The position numbers and the translations under genes were made by a program. 64,000 nucleotides of DNA, taken from contig DLHW01000030.1 in the NCBI GenBank assembly GCA_002483425.1, positions 75,937 to 139,936 on the forward strand, read 5' to 3'. Shown piece after piece: positions 10,662 through 18,689 of this stretch. The DNA comes from Methylococcaceae bacterium UBA7658 (GTDB taxonomy: Bacteria; Pseudomonadota; Gammaproteobacteria; Methylococcales; Methylomonadaceae). The first letter of the stretch is position 1, and each line of letters begins with the position of its first letter. Under the pieces are notes generated by a model that was given only the letters and a program-made list of their open reading frames with translations, had not been told where the DNA came from and did not search any database.

Positions 10662-12428
10662 ATGAGCCGATTTTACGCACTTGTTTTATTTACCGGTTTA
10701 CTGTTCTTGACAAGCTGTGCCGAATTGCCCGATAGCTATGGATTGTACCAAGAACCGCCTTCTGCTTGGACGATTGAACAAAATAATAACCGTTTGTTAA
10801 CCATCGAAGCCTTGGTGCAAACCGGCAAAAGCAGTGCGGCCAAACAACAAGCGGATTTGATTAACTTAGCCGAACTGACCGCACCGCAAGCTGCAAAATA
10901 CAACTTGCTCAACGCCCAAATCATGCTCAGTTTCGGCGAGGCGGAATACGCCATAAAGAAGCTGGCAAAAATCGATGCAGGCCAATTGGAGACCGGCGAT
11001 AAGATTAAAAATTACCAATCTCAAGCCTTCGCCTATTCGTTAACAGGCAATCTCCTCGAAAGCGCTAAAGCAAGGATTATACTGGATCCATTGCTCACTA
11101 AAGCGGTCGAGCGTAACAAAAATCAGGCCGTAATTTTAGAAAATTTAGCGTTATTGCCCAGCGATTTCGCTCCAAAAATCCAAAACCAAACCGCCGATTT
11201 CCCAAGCTGGTTCACTCTCGCCAAAATTTTGGCTTCCAGGACGCGCAATCCGGCTAACTACAGCTCAGCGCTAGCAAACTGGCGAACCGCCAATCCTCAG
11301 CATCCTGCCAATATTTACGTCGCTAACATGACTAATAGACCGGAAGATGCGGGCAATATGCCGAAATCGATCGCCATCTTATTACCTGAATCGGGGCCTT
11401 TTGCAGATGCCGGCAAAGCAATCAAAGCCGGATTTTTGGCAGCCCTAAACCGCTATAATAGTGGTACAAAACCGGAAATTCACTTTTACGATACGGAAAA
11501 AACTAAATCCGCCGACGCTTATCGCAAAGCAGTGGAGCAGGGCGCTAAACTCGTGCTCGGGCCGTTAAACAAAGAAAGTATTCAAAGTCTTGCTAACGCG
11601 GTAACTTTTGACGTTCCTGTTTTGGCATTAAACCACATTCCCAGCTTGAACAAACCGAATCTCTATCAGTTCGCGCTCAGCCCGATGGACGATGTAGCTG
11701 AACTCACGCAAAAAGCCGCCTCGGACGGTCATAAAAAAGCTTTATTATTAGTGCCTGAAAGCGAACAAAGTAAACGCATTTCGTCGTTTTTTATCAATAA
11801 CTGGCAAACACTTAACGGGTCGATAACAAAATCAGCAACCTACAATCCTAAAAGCGTCGATTTTTCTTCAACGGCAAAGAATCTGCTTAATCCGGACGAA
11901 AGCGGCGCTAGCCCGCAAAACGGGCAGAACGCTTTATCTCCCGCTCAAGCCGCTCCTCAACAGCAAGACACCGGCGCTTTATTTTTGAGCGCTTATAGCA
12001 AAGAAGGCCGTATTATCAACGCTCAATTGCAAATAATGCAAAACGGTAAGTTACCGGTTTATGCCCTACCGACAATTTATTCGGGCGTTGCCGATCCCAT
12101 TAACGATAATGCGCTTAACGGCGTTATTTTTTGCGATATGCCTTGGCTTTTTAACGCAGCTTACGGCGGCGAACTTAGCATGCTAGCGCTAAACAACGAA
12201 TGGCGCCAATTCCCCAATTCTTATCTCCGCTTGTTTGCTATGGGTATCGACGCCTACCAGCTCGCATCGCGTTTAACCACCCTGAATGCCGAACCTTATG
12301 CAGGAGCAACCGGCAAGCTAACCTTAGCCAGCGGAAACCGGATCAAACGTGCCCTGGTTTGCGCCAAATTTGTCATGGGGCGGCCCGAGTTGATCGGCTT
12401 TACTCATAGTCCATCGGAAGGCCAATAA
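10662..12428 (+). CDS. lpoA: Penicillin-binding protein activator lipoprotein
   Basis: LpoA is an outer-membrane lipoprotein that reaches through the periplasm to stimulate the peptidoglycan synthase PBP1A. The 588-aa precursor has a signal peptide with the lipobox LTSC, so the mature protein starts at the cysteine near residue 19. An N-terminal TPR-like helical domain (to about 220) is followed by a periplasmic-binding-protein-like C-terminal domain starting around SIAILLPESGPFADAGKAIKAG. This contains a low-complexity Gln/Ala/Pro loop near residue 420 (SPAQAAPQQQDTGA). Length and two-domain layout agree with LpoA. It is followed by yraN and diaA, the same neighbours as in E. coli. Confidence 0.92.
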   Translation: MSRFYALVLFTGLLFLTSCAELPDSYGLYQEPPSAWTIEQNNNRLLTIEALVQTGKSSAAKQQADLINLAELTAPQAAKYNLLNAQIMLSFGEAEYAIKKLAKIDAGQLETGDKIKNYQSQAFAYSLTGNLLESAKARIILDPLLTKAVERNKNQAVILENLALLPSDFAPKIQNQTADFPSWFTLAKILASRTRNPANYSSALANWRTANPQHPANIYVANMTNRPEDAGNMPKSIAILLPESGPFADAGKAIKAGFLAALNRYNSGTKPEIHFYDTEKTKSADAYRKAVEQGAKLVLGPLNKESIQSLANAVTFDVPVLALNHIPSLNKPNLYQFALSPMDDVAELTQKAASDGHKKALLLVPESEQSKRISSFFINNWQTLNGSITKSATYNPKSVDFSSTAKNLLNPDESGASPQNGQNALSPAQAAPQQQDTGALFLSAYSKEGRIINAQLQIMQNGKLPVYALPTIYSGVADPINDNALNGVIFCDMPWLFNAAYGGELSMLALNNEWRQFPNSYLRLFAMGIDAYQLASRLTTLNAEPYAGATGKLTLASGNRIKRALVCAKFVMGRPELIGFTHSPSEGQ

Positions 12429-12466
12429 CCGCTAAAAGTTTATCTCTCTTTTTCGACTCCACCAGA

Positions 12467-12838
12467 ATGATTAGTTCGATAACGGGTAAAAACGCGCATC
12501 TTCTGCGCGGCAAAACCGCCGAAGACCGGGCTTTCGATTTTCTAATCAATCAGGGATTAAAACCCGTTTGCCGGAATTTCCGCTGCAAGCAGGGCGAATT
12601 GGATTTAGTGATGCAAGACAAGCAATCGCTCGTCATTATCGAAGTCCGTTATCGTAAAACGGATACCTACGGCAGCGCGCTCGAAAGCATTACTTCCGCA
12701 AAACAAGCACGTATCGTAGCGGCTACCCATCATTACCTTGCGACCGTAACGCTAAACCGCCCGATTCGTTTCGATGTTGTCGCCATATCGGGAAACGGAG
12801 ACGTTAACTGGATTAAAAACGCTTTTTATACCTCATAG
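12467..12838 (+). CDS. yraN: YraN family protein (UPF0102), nuclease-like fold
   Basis: This 123-aa protein belongs to the UPF0102/YraN family, which has a predicted restriction-endonuclease-like fold of unproven cellular role. The family signature is present: the helix GKTAEDRAFDFLINQGLKP, then CRNFRCKQGELDLVMQD with acidic residues, and VIIEVRYRK with the E-x-R/K motif. The genes before and after it are lpoA and diaA, the standard genomic setting of yraN. The gap to diaA is seven bases, so the three genes probably form one transcript. Function beyond family membership cannot be stated. Confidence 0.92.
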   Translation: MISSITGKNAHLLRGKTAEDRAFDFLINQGLKPVCRNFRCKQGELDLVMQDKQSLVIIEVRYRKTDTYGSALESITSAKQARIVAATHHYLATVTLNRPIRFDVVAISGNGDVNWIKNAFYTS

Positions 12839-12845
12839 GAAATTC

Positions 12846-13439
12846 ATGAGCCTGGAAAACCGGATTATCAATCAATTTACCGATAGCATCCAAACTAAAC
12901 AAAACGTGCTTGCGGAACTTTGCGAATTAATTGAGCTTGCTTCGCAACGCATGGTTGCCTCGTTATTGAACGATGGAAAAATTTTCACCTGCGGTAATGG
13001 CCGCTCGGCGAGTTGCGCTCAGTTATTATCGTCGTCACTGTTAAATCAATTCGAGCGCGACCGGCCTTCCCTGCCCGCGATCGCCCTAACTGCCGACGCG
13101 ACTACATTGACGGCTATCGCTACGGATTTCAGTTGGGAAGAAATTTACTCGAAACCCATCCGTTCGCTCGGCCAGCACGGCGATGTTTTAGTAACCTATA
13201 GCGATAGCAACCATACTTCCAACATCGCAAAAGCCATTACTGTTGCTCAAGCAAAAGATATTTCCATCATCGCAATTACCGGCGAAAAAAGCGAAGCCGT
13301 TTCCAGCTTGTTGAGCGAAAAAGATTTGGAAATCCGGGTACAGTCAAGTTCCGCCATACGCACCCATGAGGTACATGTACTCATAACGCATTGTTTGTGC
13401 GACTTGATTGATTTTCAACTTTTTGACGGTATGGGCTAA
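12846..13439 (+). CDS. diaA: DnaA initiator-associating protein (SIS-domain protein)
   Basis: This 197-aa protein has a single SIS (sugar isomerase) domain of the GmhA/DiaA group. The ATG at 12846 fits the family start (MSLENRIINQFTDSIQTK), and reading in from 12774 would only add residues from the yraN 3' end. The CGNGRSASCAQLLSSSLLN box near residue 50 and the VTYSDSNHTSNIAKA box near 118 correspond to the phosphosugar-binding loops. DiaA tetramers bind DnaA and promote its assembly at oriC. The catalytic residues needed for sedoheptulose-7-phosphate isomerase (GmhA) cannot be judged securely, but position after lpoA-yraN favours DiaA. Confidence 0.87.
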   Translation: MSLENRIINQFTDSIQTKQNVLAELCELIELASQRMVASLLNDGKIFTCGNGRSASCAQLLSSSLLNQFERDRPSLPAIALTADATTLTAIATDFSWEEIYSKPIRSLGQHGDVLVTYSDSNHTSNIAKAITVAQAKDISIIAITGEKSEAVSSLLSEKDLEIRVQSSSAIRTHEVHVLITHCLCDLIDFQLFDGMG

Positions 13440-13453
13440 ACCTTATTAAGTAA

Positions 13454-13491
13454 CAAAACGGCCGCTCATTAACGGCGCAAAGCCCGTTTTG
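13454..13491. terminator. Possible terminator between diaA and trpG
   Basis: CAAAACGG at 13454-13461 pairs with CCGTTTTG at 13484-13491, with a smaller GCCG/CGGC stem inside the loop. It lies between convergent genes. The arms give a short T run on either strand. Stability is modest. Confidence 0.4.
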
Positions 13492-13594
13492 AAGTTTAAA
13501 TAGATACGCAAAAAAATAGCTGTTTAAGGTCCAGTTCTAAATAACAAGAGCTGACTTGGCGGTCACTCCAGTGCTGAAAACCGTAACGTAATGT

Positions 13595-14176
13595 TTAGCG
13601 TTGCAAAAAATTCCTCAACAAATCATGCCCGTGTTCGGTCAAGATCGACTCGGGATGAAATTGTACGCCTTCAATATCCAACGTCTTGTGGCGTACGCCC
13701 ATGATTTCGTCGATGTTGCCGTTTTCATCTTGCGTCCAGGCGGTGATTTCAAGGCAGTCCGGTAAGGTGGCTTGTTCGATAACCAGGGAATGGTAGCGAG
13801 TTGCGGTAAACGGATTGTTCAACCCTTTAAATACACCTTGATCCTGATGGTATATTTGGGAGGTCTTGCCATGCATAATGCTTTTGGCATGGATGATATT
13901 GCCCCCAAAGGCGTAACCGATGCTTTGATGACCTAAGCAAACACCTAAGATAGGGTAACTTCCGGCAAACTTCAAAATGGCTTCAACCGAGATCCCCGCT
14001 TCCTTCGGGGTACAGGGTCCGGGTGAAATGACGATTTTTTCCGGGTTCAATTCAGCAATATCTTCCACTGTCGCCTGGTCGTTTCGGACTACGGTGACAT
14101 CCGCACCAAGTTCCCCAAAATATTGCACCAAGTTGTAGGTAAACGAATCGTAATTGTCGATCATTACAACGTTCAT
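13595..14176 (-). CDS. trpG: Anthranilate synthase component II (glutamine amidotransferase)
   Basis: TrpG hydrolyses glutamine and channels ammonia to TrpE for anthranilate synthesis; in many bacteria it also serves p-aminobenzoate synthesis (PabA). The 193-aa class I amidotransferase starts [20 protein letters not shown]. The oxyanion strand is [11 protein letters not shown], the nucleophile elbow is [15 protein letters not shown] (catalytic Cys near residue 79), and the His/Glu of the triad are in [14 protein letters not shown] near residue 170. Its ATG overlaps the trpE stop by four bases. No trpD or trpC follows, since the next gene (diaA) is convergent, so the remaining tryptophan genes are elsewhere. 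Confidence 0.96.
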   Translation of the reverse strand: MNVVMIDNYDSFTYNLVQYFGELGADVTVVRNDQATVEDIAELNPEKIVISPGPCTPKEAGISVEAILKFAGSYPILGVCLGHQSIGYAFGGNIIHAKSIMHGKTSQIYHQDQGVFKGLNNPFTATRYHSLVIEQATLPDCLEITAWTQDENGNIDEIMGVRHKTLDIEGVQFHPESILTEHGHDLLRNFLQR

Positions 14177-15672
14177 TCTGTAACCTCAATCGATTCGCTA
14201 TCTAAACCGGCTTCCGCCATACTCACAGCACGGAACACGGCACGGCCTTTATTCATCGTTTCATCCCATTCATTTTGGGGGATTGAATCGTACACAATCC
14301 CGGCCCCTGCTTGAATATGCAACATGTTGTCCTTGATAACAGCGGTTCGGATCGCAATCGCGGTATCGAGATTACCAGACCACGCAATGTAACCCACAGC
14401 GCCGGAGTAGATGCCGCGTTTTACGGGTTCCAGTTCGTCGATGATTTCCATAGCGCGAATTTTCGGCGCGCCGCTCACAGTCCCAGCCGGAAACGTTGCT
14501 GCCAGTACATCGAAGGCATTCTTGCCTTTTTGTAACTGCCCACACACATTGGAAACAATATGCATTACATGCGAATAACGTTCCACGATCATTTTATCGG
14601 TCACTTCCACGGTACCGATTTCGGCAACACGCCCAGTATCGTTGCGCCCCAAATCGATCAACATCAAATGTTCGGAGATTTCTTTCGGATCGGCTAATAG
14701 GTCTTGTTCAAGCTCAACATCGTGCTCGGGTGTTGTACCCCGGCGGCGCGTTCCGGCGATTGGACGCACGGTAATGAGATCGTCTTCCAGCCGGACGAGA
14801 ATTTCCGGCGATGAACCGACCACATGGAAATCATCCAAATTCAAATAAAACATGTAAGGCGATGGATTTAAACAACGTAATGCACGATATAAATTCAATG
14901 CGGCGCCGGTATAAGGGATCGACATACGTTGCGATAACACGACCTGCATGATGTCGCCGTCGGTAATGTAATCTTTCGCTTTGAGTACCGCATTTTTAAA
15001 GCCGTCCTCCGTAAAGCCGGAGACAAAATCGGATTCCTTTACGTGAACCGGATTCTTTTGTCGAGCCGGTTCCGCTTTCAATTCGCGCAGCTTTTTCGCC
15101 AAATCATTCAATCGGATAACTGCATTTTCATAGGCATGATCGTCTTCCGGATTCGCATGGGTCAGTAACAACATTTTTCCGGACAGGTTATCGAACACCA
15201 GAATTTCTTCCGAAACCATGAGCAGAATATCGGGGCATCCCAAAGGATCGGGCTTATTTTCCGCTTTTAGGCGCGGCTCGATATACGCAATCGTCTCATA
15301 GCCGAAGTAACCCACCAAGCCGCCGTTAAAGCGAGGCAACTCCTCAATATCTGGCACGTTATAACGTGCTTTGAAATCTTCAATCCAAACCAGCGGATTT
15401 TCTTGTTGGACGCTTTCAACAATATGACCGTCTTTTTCCAACGTGATCGTATTGCCGTTAACCTTGACAATGGTTTTGCAAGGCAAACCTATAATCGAAT
15501 AACGCCCCCATTGTTCGCCGCCATGTACCGATTCGAATAAATAAGAATAAGGGCCGTCGGCGAGTTTCAAATACGCGCTGAGGGGTGTATCCAGATCGGC
15601 CAGCACCTCACGACAAACCGGAATCCGGTTATAGCCTTGTCTGGCGTAGTTGTTGAATTGTTCGGGGGTCAT
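14173..15672 (-). CDS. trpE: Anthranilate synthase component I
   Basis: TrpE converts chorismate to anthranilate with ammonia supplied by TrpG, the first step of tryptophan synthesis. The 499-aa chain has the N-terminal regulatory domain, including a [18 protein letters not shown] segment near residue 48 where tryptophan-feedback residues lie. The chorismate-binding domain contains [45 protein letters not shown] and [10 protein letters not shown]. Length matches proteobacterial TrpE. It overlaps trpG. In Pseudomonas and many other gammaproteobacteria rpe lies directly upstream of trpE; here a roughly 2 kb accessory insert separates them. Confidence 0.97.
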   Translation of the reverse strand: MTPEQFNNYARQGYNRIPVCREVLADLDTPLSAYLKLADGPYSYLFESVHGGEQWGRYSIIGLPCKTIVKVNGNTITLEKDGHIVESVQQENPLVWIEDFKARYNVPDIEELPRFNGGLVGYFGYETIAYIEPRLKAENKPDPLGCPDILLMVSEEILVFDNLSGKMLLLTHANPEDDHAYENAVIRLNDLAKKLRELKAEPARQKNPVHVKESDFVSGFTEDGFKNAVLKAKDYITDGDIMQVVLSQRMSIPYTGAALNLYRALRCLNPSPYMFYLNLDDFHVVGSSPEILVRLEDDLITVRPIAGTRRRGTTPEHDVELEQDLLADPKEISEHLMLIDLGRNDTGRVAEIGTVEVTDKMIVERYSHVMHIVSNVCGQLQKGKNAFDVLAATFPAGTVSGAPKIRAMEIIDELEPVKRGIYSGAVGYIAWSGNLDTAIAIRTAVIKDNMLHIQAGAGIVYDSIPQNEWDETMNKGRAVFRAVSMAEAGLDSESIEVTE

Positions 15673-15727
15673 GAGGGTATAGTTATAAAGATCAAATTAT
15701 GTAGGTTAGGTTTGATGAACAACCACT

Positions 15728-15967
15728 TTAGGCAACGGGGCGATTTGAATGTTCTGTTAAGCTTGCTGTTTGCTTGGCGAATTCTAGCATTGCTCGAAGC
15801 GCCTGATTAACATCTGCTGAGTTATGGAAAACAGCGGCGACATCGGGTTCAAGTACAACAACATTCGAACTTTCTACATATTGGAGGTAATATTTGCCCC
15901 TCACGGCTTTAGAAAAGTCGAAATCGTATTCGGGTCTTAATTCATCTTGGGATTCTTCAGCATTCAT
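15728..15967 (-). CDS. Putative antitoxin partner of the BrnT-type toxin
   Basis: This small acidic protein of 79 aa begins at the ATG at 15967 (MNAEESQDELRPEYDFDFSK), overlapping the end of the toxin gene by 11 bases. An upstream in-frame ATG would add only five residues. The DFDFSKAVRGKYYLQY segment is typical of small proteins encoded next to BrnT toxins in cyanobacteria and proteobacteria. It lacks an obvious BrnA ribbon-helix-helix at its N-terminus. The C-terminal part (DVNQALRAMLEFAK) looks helical. By position it is the antitoxin, but that is inferred from the pairing, not from a recognised DNA-binding motif. Confidence 0.7.
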   Translation of the reverse strand: MNAEESQDELRPEYDFDFSKAVRGKYYLQYVESSNVVVLEPDVAAVFHNSADVNQALRAMLEFAKQTASLTEHSNRPVA

Positions 15968-16226
15968 ACGTTTTTCTCTCATGAGCGGTGGCTAATCTTG
16001 CACTAATAATTCGGATTTCCTCAACACTTTCGGTATGGGCGACCACCAGCAATCGTCCTGCGCATGACAAGCCCACGGTAATCAAACGAGTTTCTCCGGT
16101 AGAGTGATCGGCATCAAGGAAGGTTCCGGCCAAAGGATCGCCAAAAACGGTGGTTGCTTCATTGATGTCCACGCCGTGTTTTTGGCGGTTGCTTTCGGCT
16201 TTGACAGGATTCCATGTGAATTTCAA
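15957..16226 (-). CDS. BrnT family toxin (RelE-fold ribonuclease)
   Basis: This 89-aa protein has the BrnT signature: an N-terminal FTWNPVKAESNRQKHGVDIN, then EATTVFGDPLAGTF, a hydrophobic strand RLLVVAHTES and a C-terminal EIRIISARLATAHERKTYE motif with the conserved arginine and the ER...YE ending. BrnT proteins are type II toxins with a RelE-like fold that cleave RNA when released from the antitoxin. The toxin gene precedes the antitoxin gene, as in brnTA operons, and overlaps it. The pair sits at the trpE side of a repeat-rich insert between rpe and trpE. Confidence 0.85.
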   Translation of the reverse strand: MKFTWNPVKAESNRQKHGVDINEATTVFGDPLAGTFLDADHSTGETRLITVGLSCAGRLLVVAHTESVEEIRIISARLATAHERKTYEC

Positions 16227-16246
16227 AAATTTTTCTCTGTAAGGGA

Positions 16247-16284
16247 TGTAGGTTGTGTTTACCTACAGGGCATAAAAGACGCGC
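16247..16284. repeat. Left arm of an inverted repeat around the FRG-gene segment
   Basis: The 38 bases here, containing TTTACCTACAGGGCATAAAA, match in inverted orientation the sequence at 17744-17783, with a few substitutions and one 2-base difference. The pair encloses about 1.5 kb holding the FRG gene and several smaller palindromes. See the matching entry on the right side. Confidence 0.75.
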
Positions 16285-16362
16285 AAAACAATCAAATTTT
16301 GAATTCGCCCAAGAGTTAAGGCGCGTCGTAACCCAACATTCGGCGTTAAATATGTCATTTAG

Positions 16363-16430
16363 TGTTGGGTTACGGCGAACGGATAAATCGGTTGTCATTT
16401 TGAATTGATTTGTGCGCCTAACCCAACCTA
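16363..16430. repeat. GGGTTACGGCG palindrome, copy downstream of the FRG gene
   Basis: The element starts TGTTGGGTTACGGCGAAC and ends TGTGCGCCTAACCCAAC. Its two ends are reverse complements, making an imperfect palindrome of about 68 bases with an AT-rich centre. A second copy in the same orientation lies on the other side of the FRG gene at 17514-17583. A partial copy (GTCGTAACCCAACATT) lies just left of it near 16326. Confidence 0.75.
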
Positions 16431-16466
16431 CCGAGCTGATAACTTAATCAAAAACTTTTTACAAAA

Positions 16467-17456
16467 TCACTCCATACTCAAAGGAAAAATTTTATGTAAA
16501 TGTTTAATATCTTTAGTTTGATACTCCATCTCTGGGAAAATAGTTGACTCAGTAATTCCAGTTAAAGCAAGCTCTTTTAATAGCTTACTTTTATCCACAC
16601 TTCTAACTTTTATCTTGACTAAGCTATTTTCTGAATTTTCAATATTGTAGGGTTTTATAAATTCCATGAATTTATAAGATACGCTCTCTTTACCTATCAA
16701 AGTTTCCTTAAAATATTTACCGCCATGAAGTGTAAAACAACCATGTTGCTGCCTTATGCGGGGATTTAGTTGTGGAGGCTTAAAACGATAGGCTTTGGAA
16801 AATGCACCTTTCATCTCGGAATAACCTTGTTTATATATACTAGGCATCTCGTACCATTGTTCAAATGATTTAAACTCACTTGCCCCATTTCTAGTTACAT
16901 CATTACAAACATCGTTCAAATGAATAAAGTCGGCCTTCCACTCTTTTATCGCTATTCCATTAATCTTCGAGCTTTCACCATATTCTTCATATGTCACTTT
17001 GATCAATTGTTCATAAAATGATTCTCGGTTCTTTGAAGTAACCAGGATTTCCAAAAATCCCCTGAAATAATAATCCGATAACTTTGAACCAGGATTAAAT
17101 GCAAAAACTGCTCCGTCCTCTTCTTGATCTTCGTTAGCAGCAAAAAATATCGCAACTAGCAAATTTGTTGACCAATCAAGCAACCTTGTTGGAAGGCCAT
17201 AATGTTGCATTAATGTCAGCCATTCAAAAACATTTTTATGACTGTAGGAGTAATCCGGGTATCTTCTAATAAATTCATCATACATCTCTGCTTCGGCATA
17301 TTGTTCCCTAAAAATACTCGGCTTTAATTCAAATGTATAATTTGGTTGTCCACGAAACCATGTCTCTGAATTAATATCACAAAAACGAGAATTAACTTCT
17401 TCTTTTAAGGAGTTAACGATACTAGATATATTCGCTTCTGCCTCGATTTCTATCAT
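16467..17456 (-). CDS. FRG-domain protein
   Basis: This 329-aa protein carries an N-terminal FRG domain (about residues 25-130). Visible landmarks are ETWFRGQPNYTFELKPSIFR, then the helix EWLTLMQHYGLPTRLLDWS and an AIFFAANED segment. FRG is named after its conserved Phe-Arg-Gly. Its biochemical activity is not settled, and the domain is often met in mobile or defence-linked genes. No membrane segment or signal is seen. The remaining two thirds are not recognised. The gene is noticeably more A+T-rich than rpe and trpE on either side. It is bounded by repeats on both sides, both signs of transfer. No partner gene other than the nearby brnT pair is evident. Confidence 0.82.
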   Translation of the reverse strand: MIEIEAEANISSIVNSLKEEVNSRFCDINSETWFRGQPNYTFELKPSIFREQYAEAEMYDEFIRRYPDYSYSHKNVFEWLTLMQHYGLPTRLLDWSTNLLVAIFFAANEDQEEDGAVFAFNPGSKLSDYYFRGFLEILVTSKNRESFYEQLIKVTYEEYGESSKINGIAIKEWKADFIHLNDVCNDVTRNGASEFKSFEQWYEMPSIYKQGYSEMKGAFSKAYRFKPPQLNPRIRQQHGCFTLHGGKYFKETLIGKESVSYKFMEFIKPYNIENSENSLVKIKVRSVDKSKLLKELALTGITESTIFPEMEYQTKDIKHLHKIFPLSME

Positions 17457-17513
17457 TCAACTAGTTTTAAAAAAACGATCCGTAATAATTCTTTTTTCTA
17501 AGTTTCCGTCCAA

Positions 17514-17583
17514 TGTTGGGTTACGGCGCACAGGTAATCTTTTTGTATTTTTAGAGTAATTTGTTTTGTGCGCCCAACCCAAA
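17514..17583. repeat. GGGTTACGGCG palindrome, copy upstream of the FRG gene
   Basis: The copy runs from TGTTGGGTTACGGCGCAC to TTGTGCGCCCAACCCAAA. It has the same orientation and layout as the element at 16363-16430: the ends match closely and the AT-rich middles differ. It lies about 58 bases from the FRG start codon, so it may also affect expression. Confidence 0.75.
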
Positions 17584-17600
17584 CTCATTAAGCTCGTAGG

Positions 17601-17664
17601 GTGGGTTAGCCGCGCTTGGCACAGTCTGAAGCTGCCACCAAGTCTTGGGCGCGGCGTAACCCAC
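17601..17664. repeat. Further imperfect palindrome of the same general type
   Basis: GTGGGTTAGCCGCGC at 17601-17615 pairs with GCGCGGCGTAACCCAC at 17649-17664. Between them CTTGG and CCAAG also pair. A trailing GGTGGGTTACGGCGCACCC follows to about 17710. The stretch 17590-17785 is therefore almost entirely repeat sequence. Confidence 0.65.
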
Positions 17665-17743
17665 CTTTGGGCGTTACCCGCACCGCAGTCCGGTGGGTTA
17701 CGGCGCACCCAAACAAAATAGATAGCTTAGGCATGGCGGCGAT

Positions 17744-17783
17744 GTGCGCCTTTTATGCCCTGTGTGGGTAAACCCACCCTACA
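17744..17783. repeat. Right arm of the inverted repeat around the FRG-gene segment
   Basis: This sequence contains TTTTATGCCCTGTGTGGGTA followed by AACCCACCCTACA. Its reverse complement matches 16247-16284 over about 38-40 positions. It ends three bases before the rpe stop codon, so the boundary of the inserted segment lies exactly at the rpe 3' end. Confidence 0.75.
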
Positions 17784-17786
17784 AAT

Positions 17787-18461
17787 TTAACTAACCTTCG
17801 CCATCTCCGCCCGCATTTCGTCAATAATCGCTTTGTAATCCGGCTTGCCGAAAATCGCGGAACCGGCAACAAAGGTATCCGCACCAGCGGCTTTAATCGC
17901 GCCGATGTTGCTGCCGTTGACGCCGCCGTCAATTTCCAGGCGAATGTTGAAACCGCTGTCGTCAATGCGTTTGCGGCATTCGCGGAGTTTCCCTAATGCC
18001 GATGGAATAAACGATTGCCCGCCGAAACCGGGGTTAACCGACATCAACAAGATCATATCGATTTTATCCATCACGTAATCGAGGTAATGCAGGGGCGTTC
18101 CGGGATTGAACACCAAGCCCGCTTTGCAACCGTTGTCTTTAATCAACTGCAAGGTACGGTCGATATGGATGGAAGCCTCGGGATGAAAGGTAATAATTGA
18201 GGCTCCGGCTTTGGCGAAATCTGGTACGATGCGGTCGACCGGCTCGATCATCAAATGCACGTCAATCGGTGCGGTAACGCCGTGTTTACGTAAAGCTTCG
18301 CACACCAAGGGCCCGATGGTCAGGTTGGGTACAAAGTGATTGTCCATGACATCGAAATGGACAATATCCGCACCGGCGGCCAAGACGTTATCGACTTCTT
18401 CGCCCAGTTTCGCAAAATTAGCGGACAAAATAGAAGGGGCAATCCAGTTAGGGTTATTCAT
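17787..18461 (-). CDS. rpe: Ribulose-phosphate 3-epimerase
   Basis: Rpe interconverts ribulose-5-phosphate and xylulose-5-phosphate. In a methanotroph this serves both the pentose phosphate and ribulose monophosphate formaldehyde cycles. The 224-aa TIM-barrel protein shows [16 protein letters not shown] at the start and [17 protein letters not shown] (metal-binding Asp/His) near residue 33. Later it has [26 protein letters not shown] near 140 and [11 protein letters not shown] near 175, the phosphate-gripping region. All are standard. In relatives rpe is followed by trpE on the same strand; here the repeat-bounded insert begins immediately after its stop. Confidence 0.96.
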   Translation of the reverse strand: MNNPNWIAPSILSANFAKLGEEVDNVLAAGADIVHFDVMDNHFVPNLTIGPLVCEALRKHGVTAPIDVHLMIEPVDRIVPDFAKAGASIITFHPEASIHIDRTLQLIKDNGCKAGLVFNPGTPLHYLDYVMDKIDMILLMSVNPGFGGQSFIPSALGKLRECRKRIDDSGFNIRLEIDGGVNGSNIGAIKAAGADTFVAGSAIFGKPDYKAIIDEMRAEMAKVS

Positions 18462-18500
18462 GTTTTTTTCCTCGTTTAGATTAAATACCTAAGTAAGCTT

Positions 18501-18584
18501 TGAACAAGTTGATTTCGATCATGGTTCGACAGGCTCACCACGAACGGAATCAACACCTCGCCGTTCGTCCTGAGCTTGTCGAAG
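18501..18584. repeat. Dispersed palindromic repeat (GTTCGACAGGCTCACC type)
   Basis: GTTCGACAGGCTCACCACG at 18524 onward and the region CGTCCTGAGCTTGTCGAAG near 18566-18584 are near reverse complements. The first 54 bases (18501-18554) recur with only two differences at 33078-33131. This is a widespread short repeat type in proteobacterial genomes. It fills most of the 228-base gap between divergent rpe and the hydrolase gene. Confidence 0.75.
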
Positions 18585-18689
18585 GACTTATTCAGCACCT
18601 CCTCAATAAACGTCGCAATTATATCTTGTTTTTGCGCATTCGGCTTCGTTATACAATAGCCCAACCTCTACTTGCCGGAATTTTTGCCG

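Noticed and set aside
16159..16398. Small reverse frame across the repeats left of the FRG gene
   Set aside because: The translation comes from the dispersed palindromes; a similar peptide (VRRNPTL) appears at 17457-17708 because the same repeat recurs there.
18524..18584. Palindrome containing GGTTCGA considered as part of a tRNA
   Set aside because: There is no cloverleaf, anticodon arm or CCA end; it is a dispersed palindromic repeat also found at 33078.
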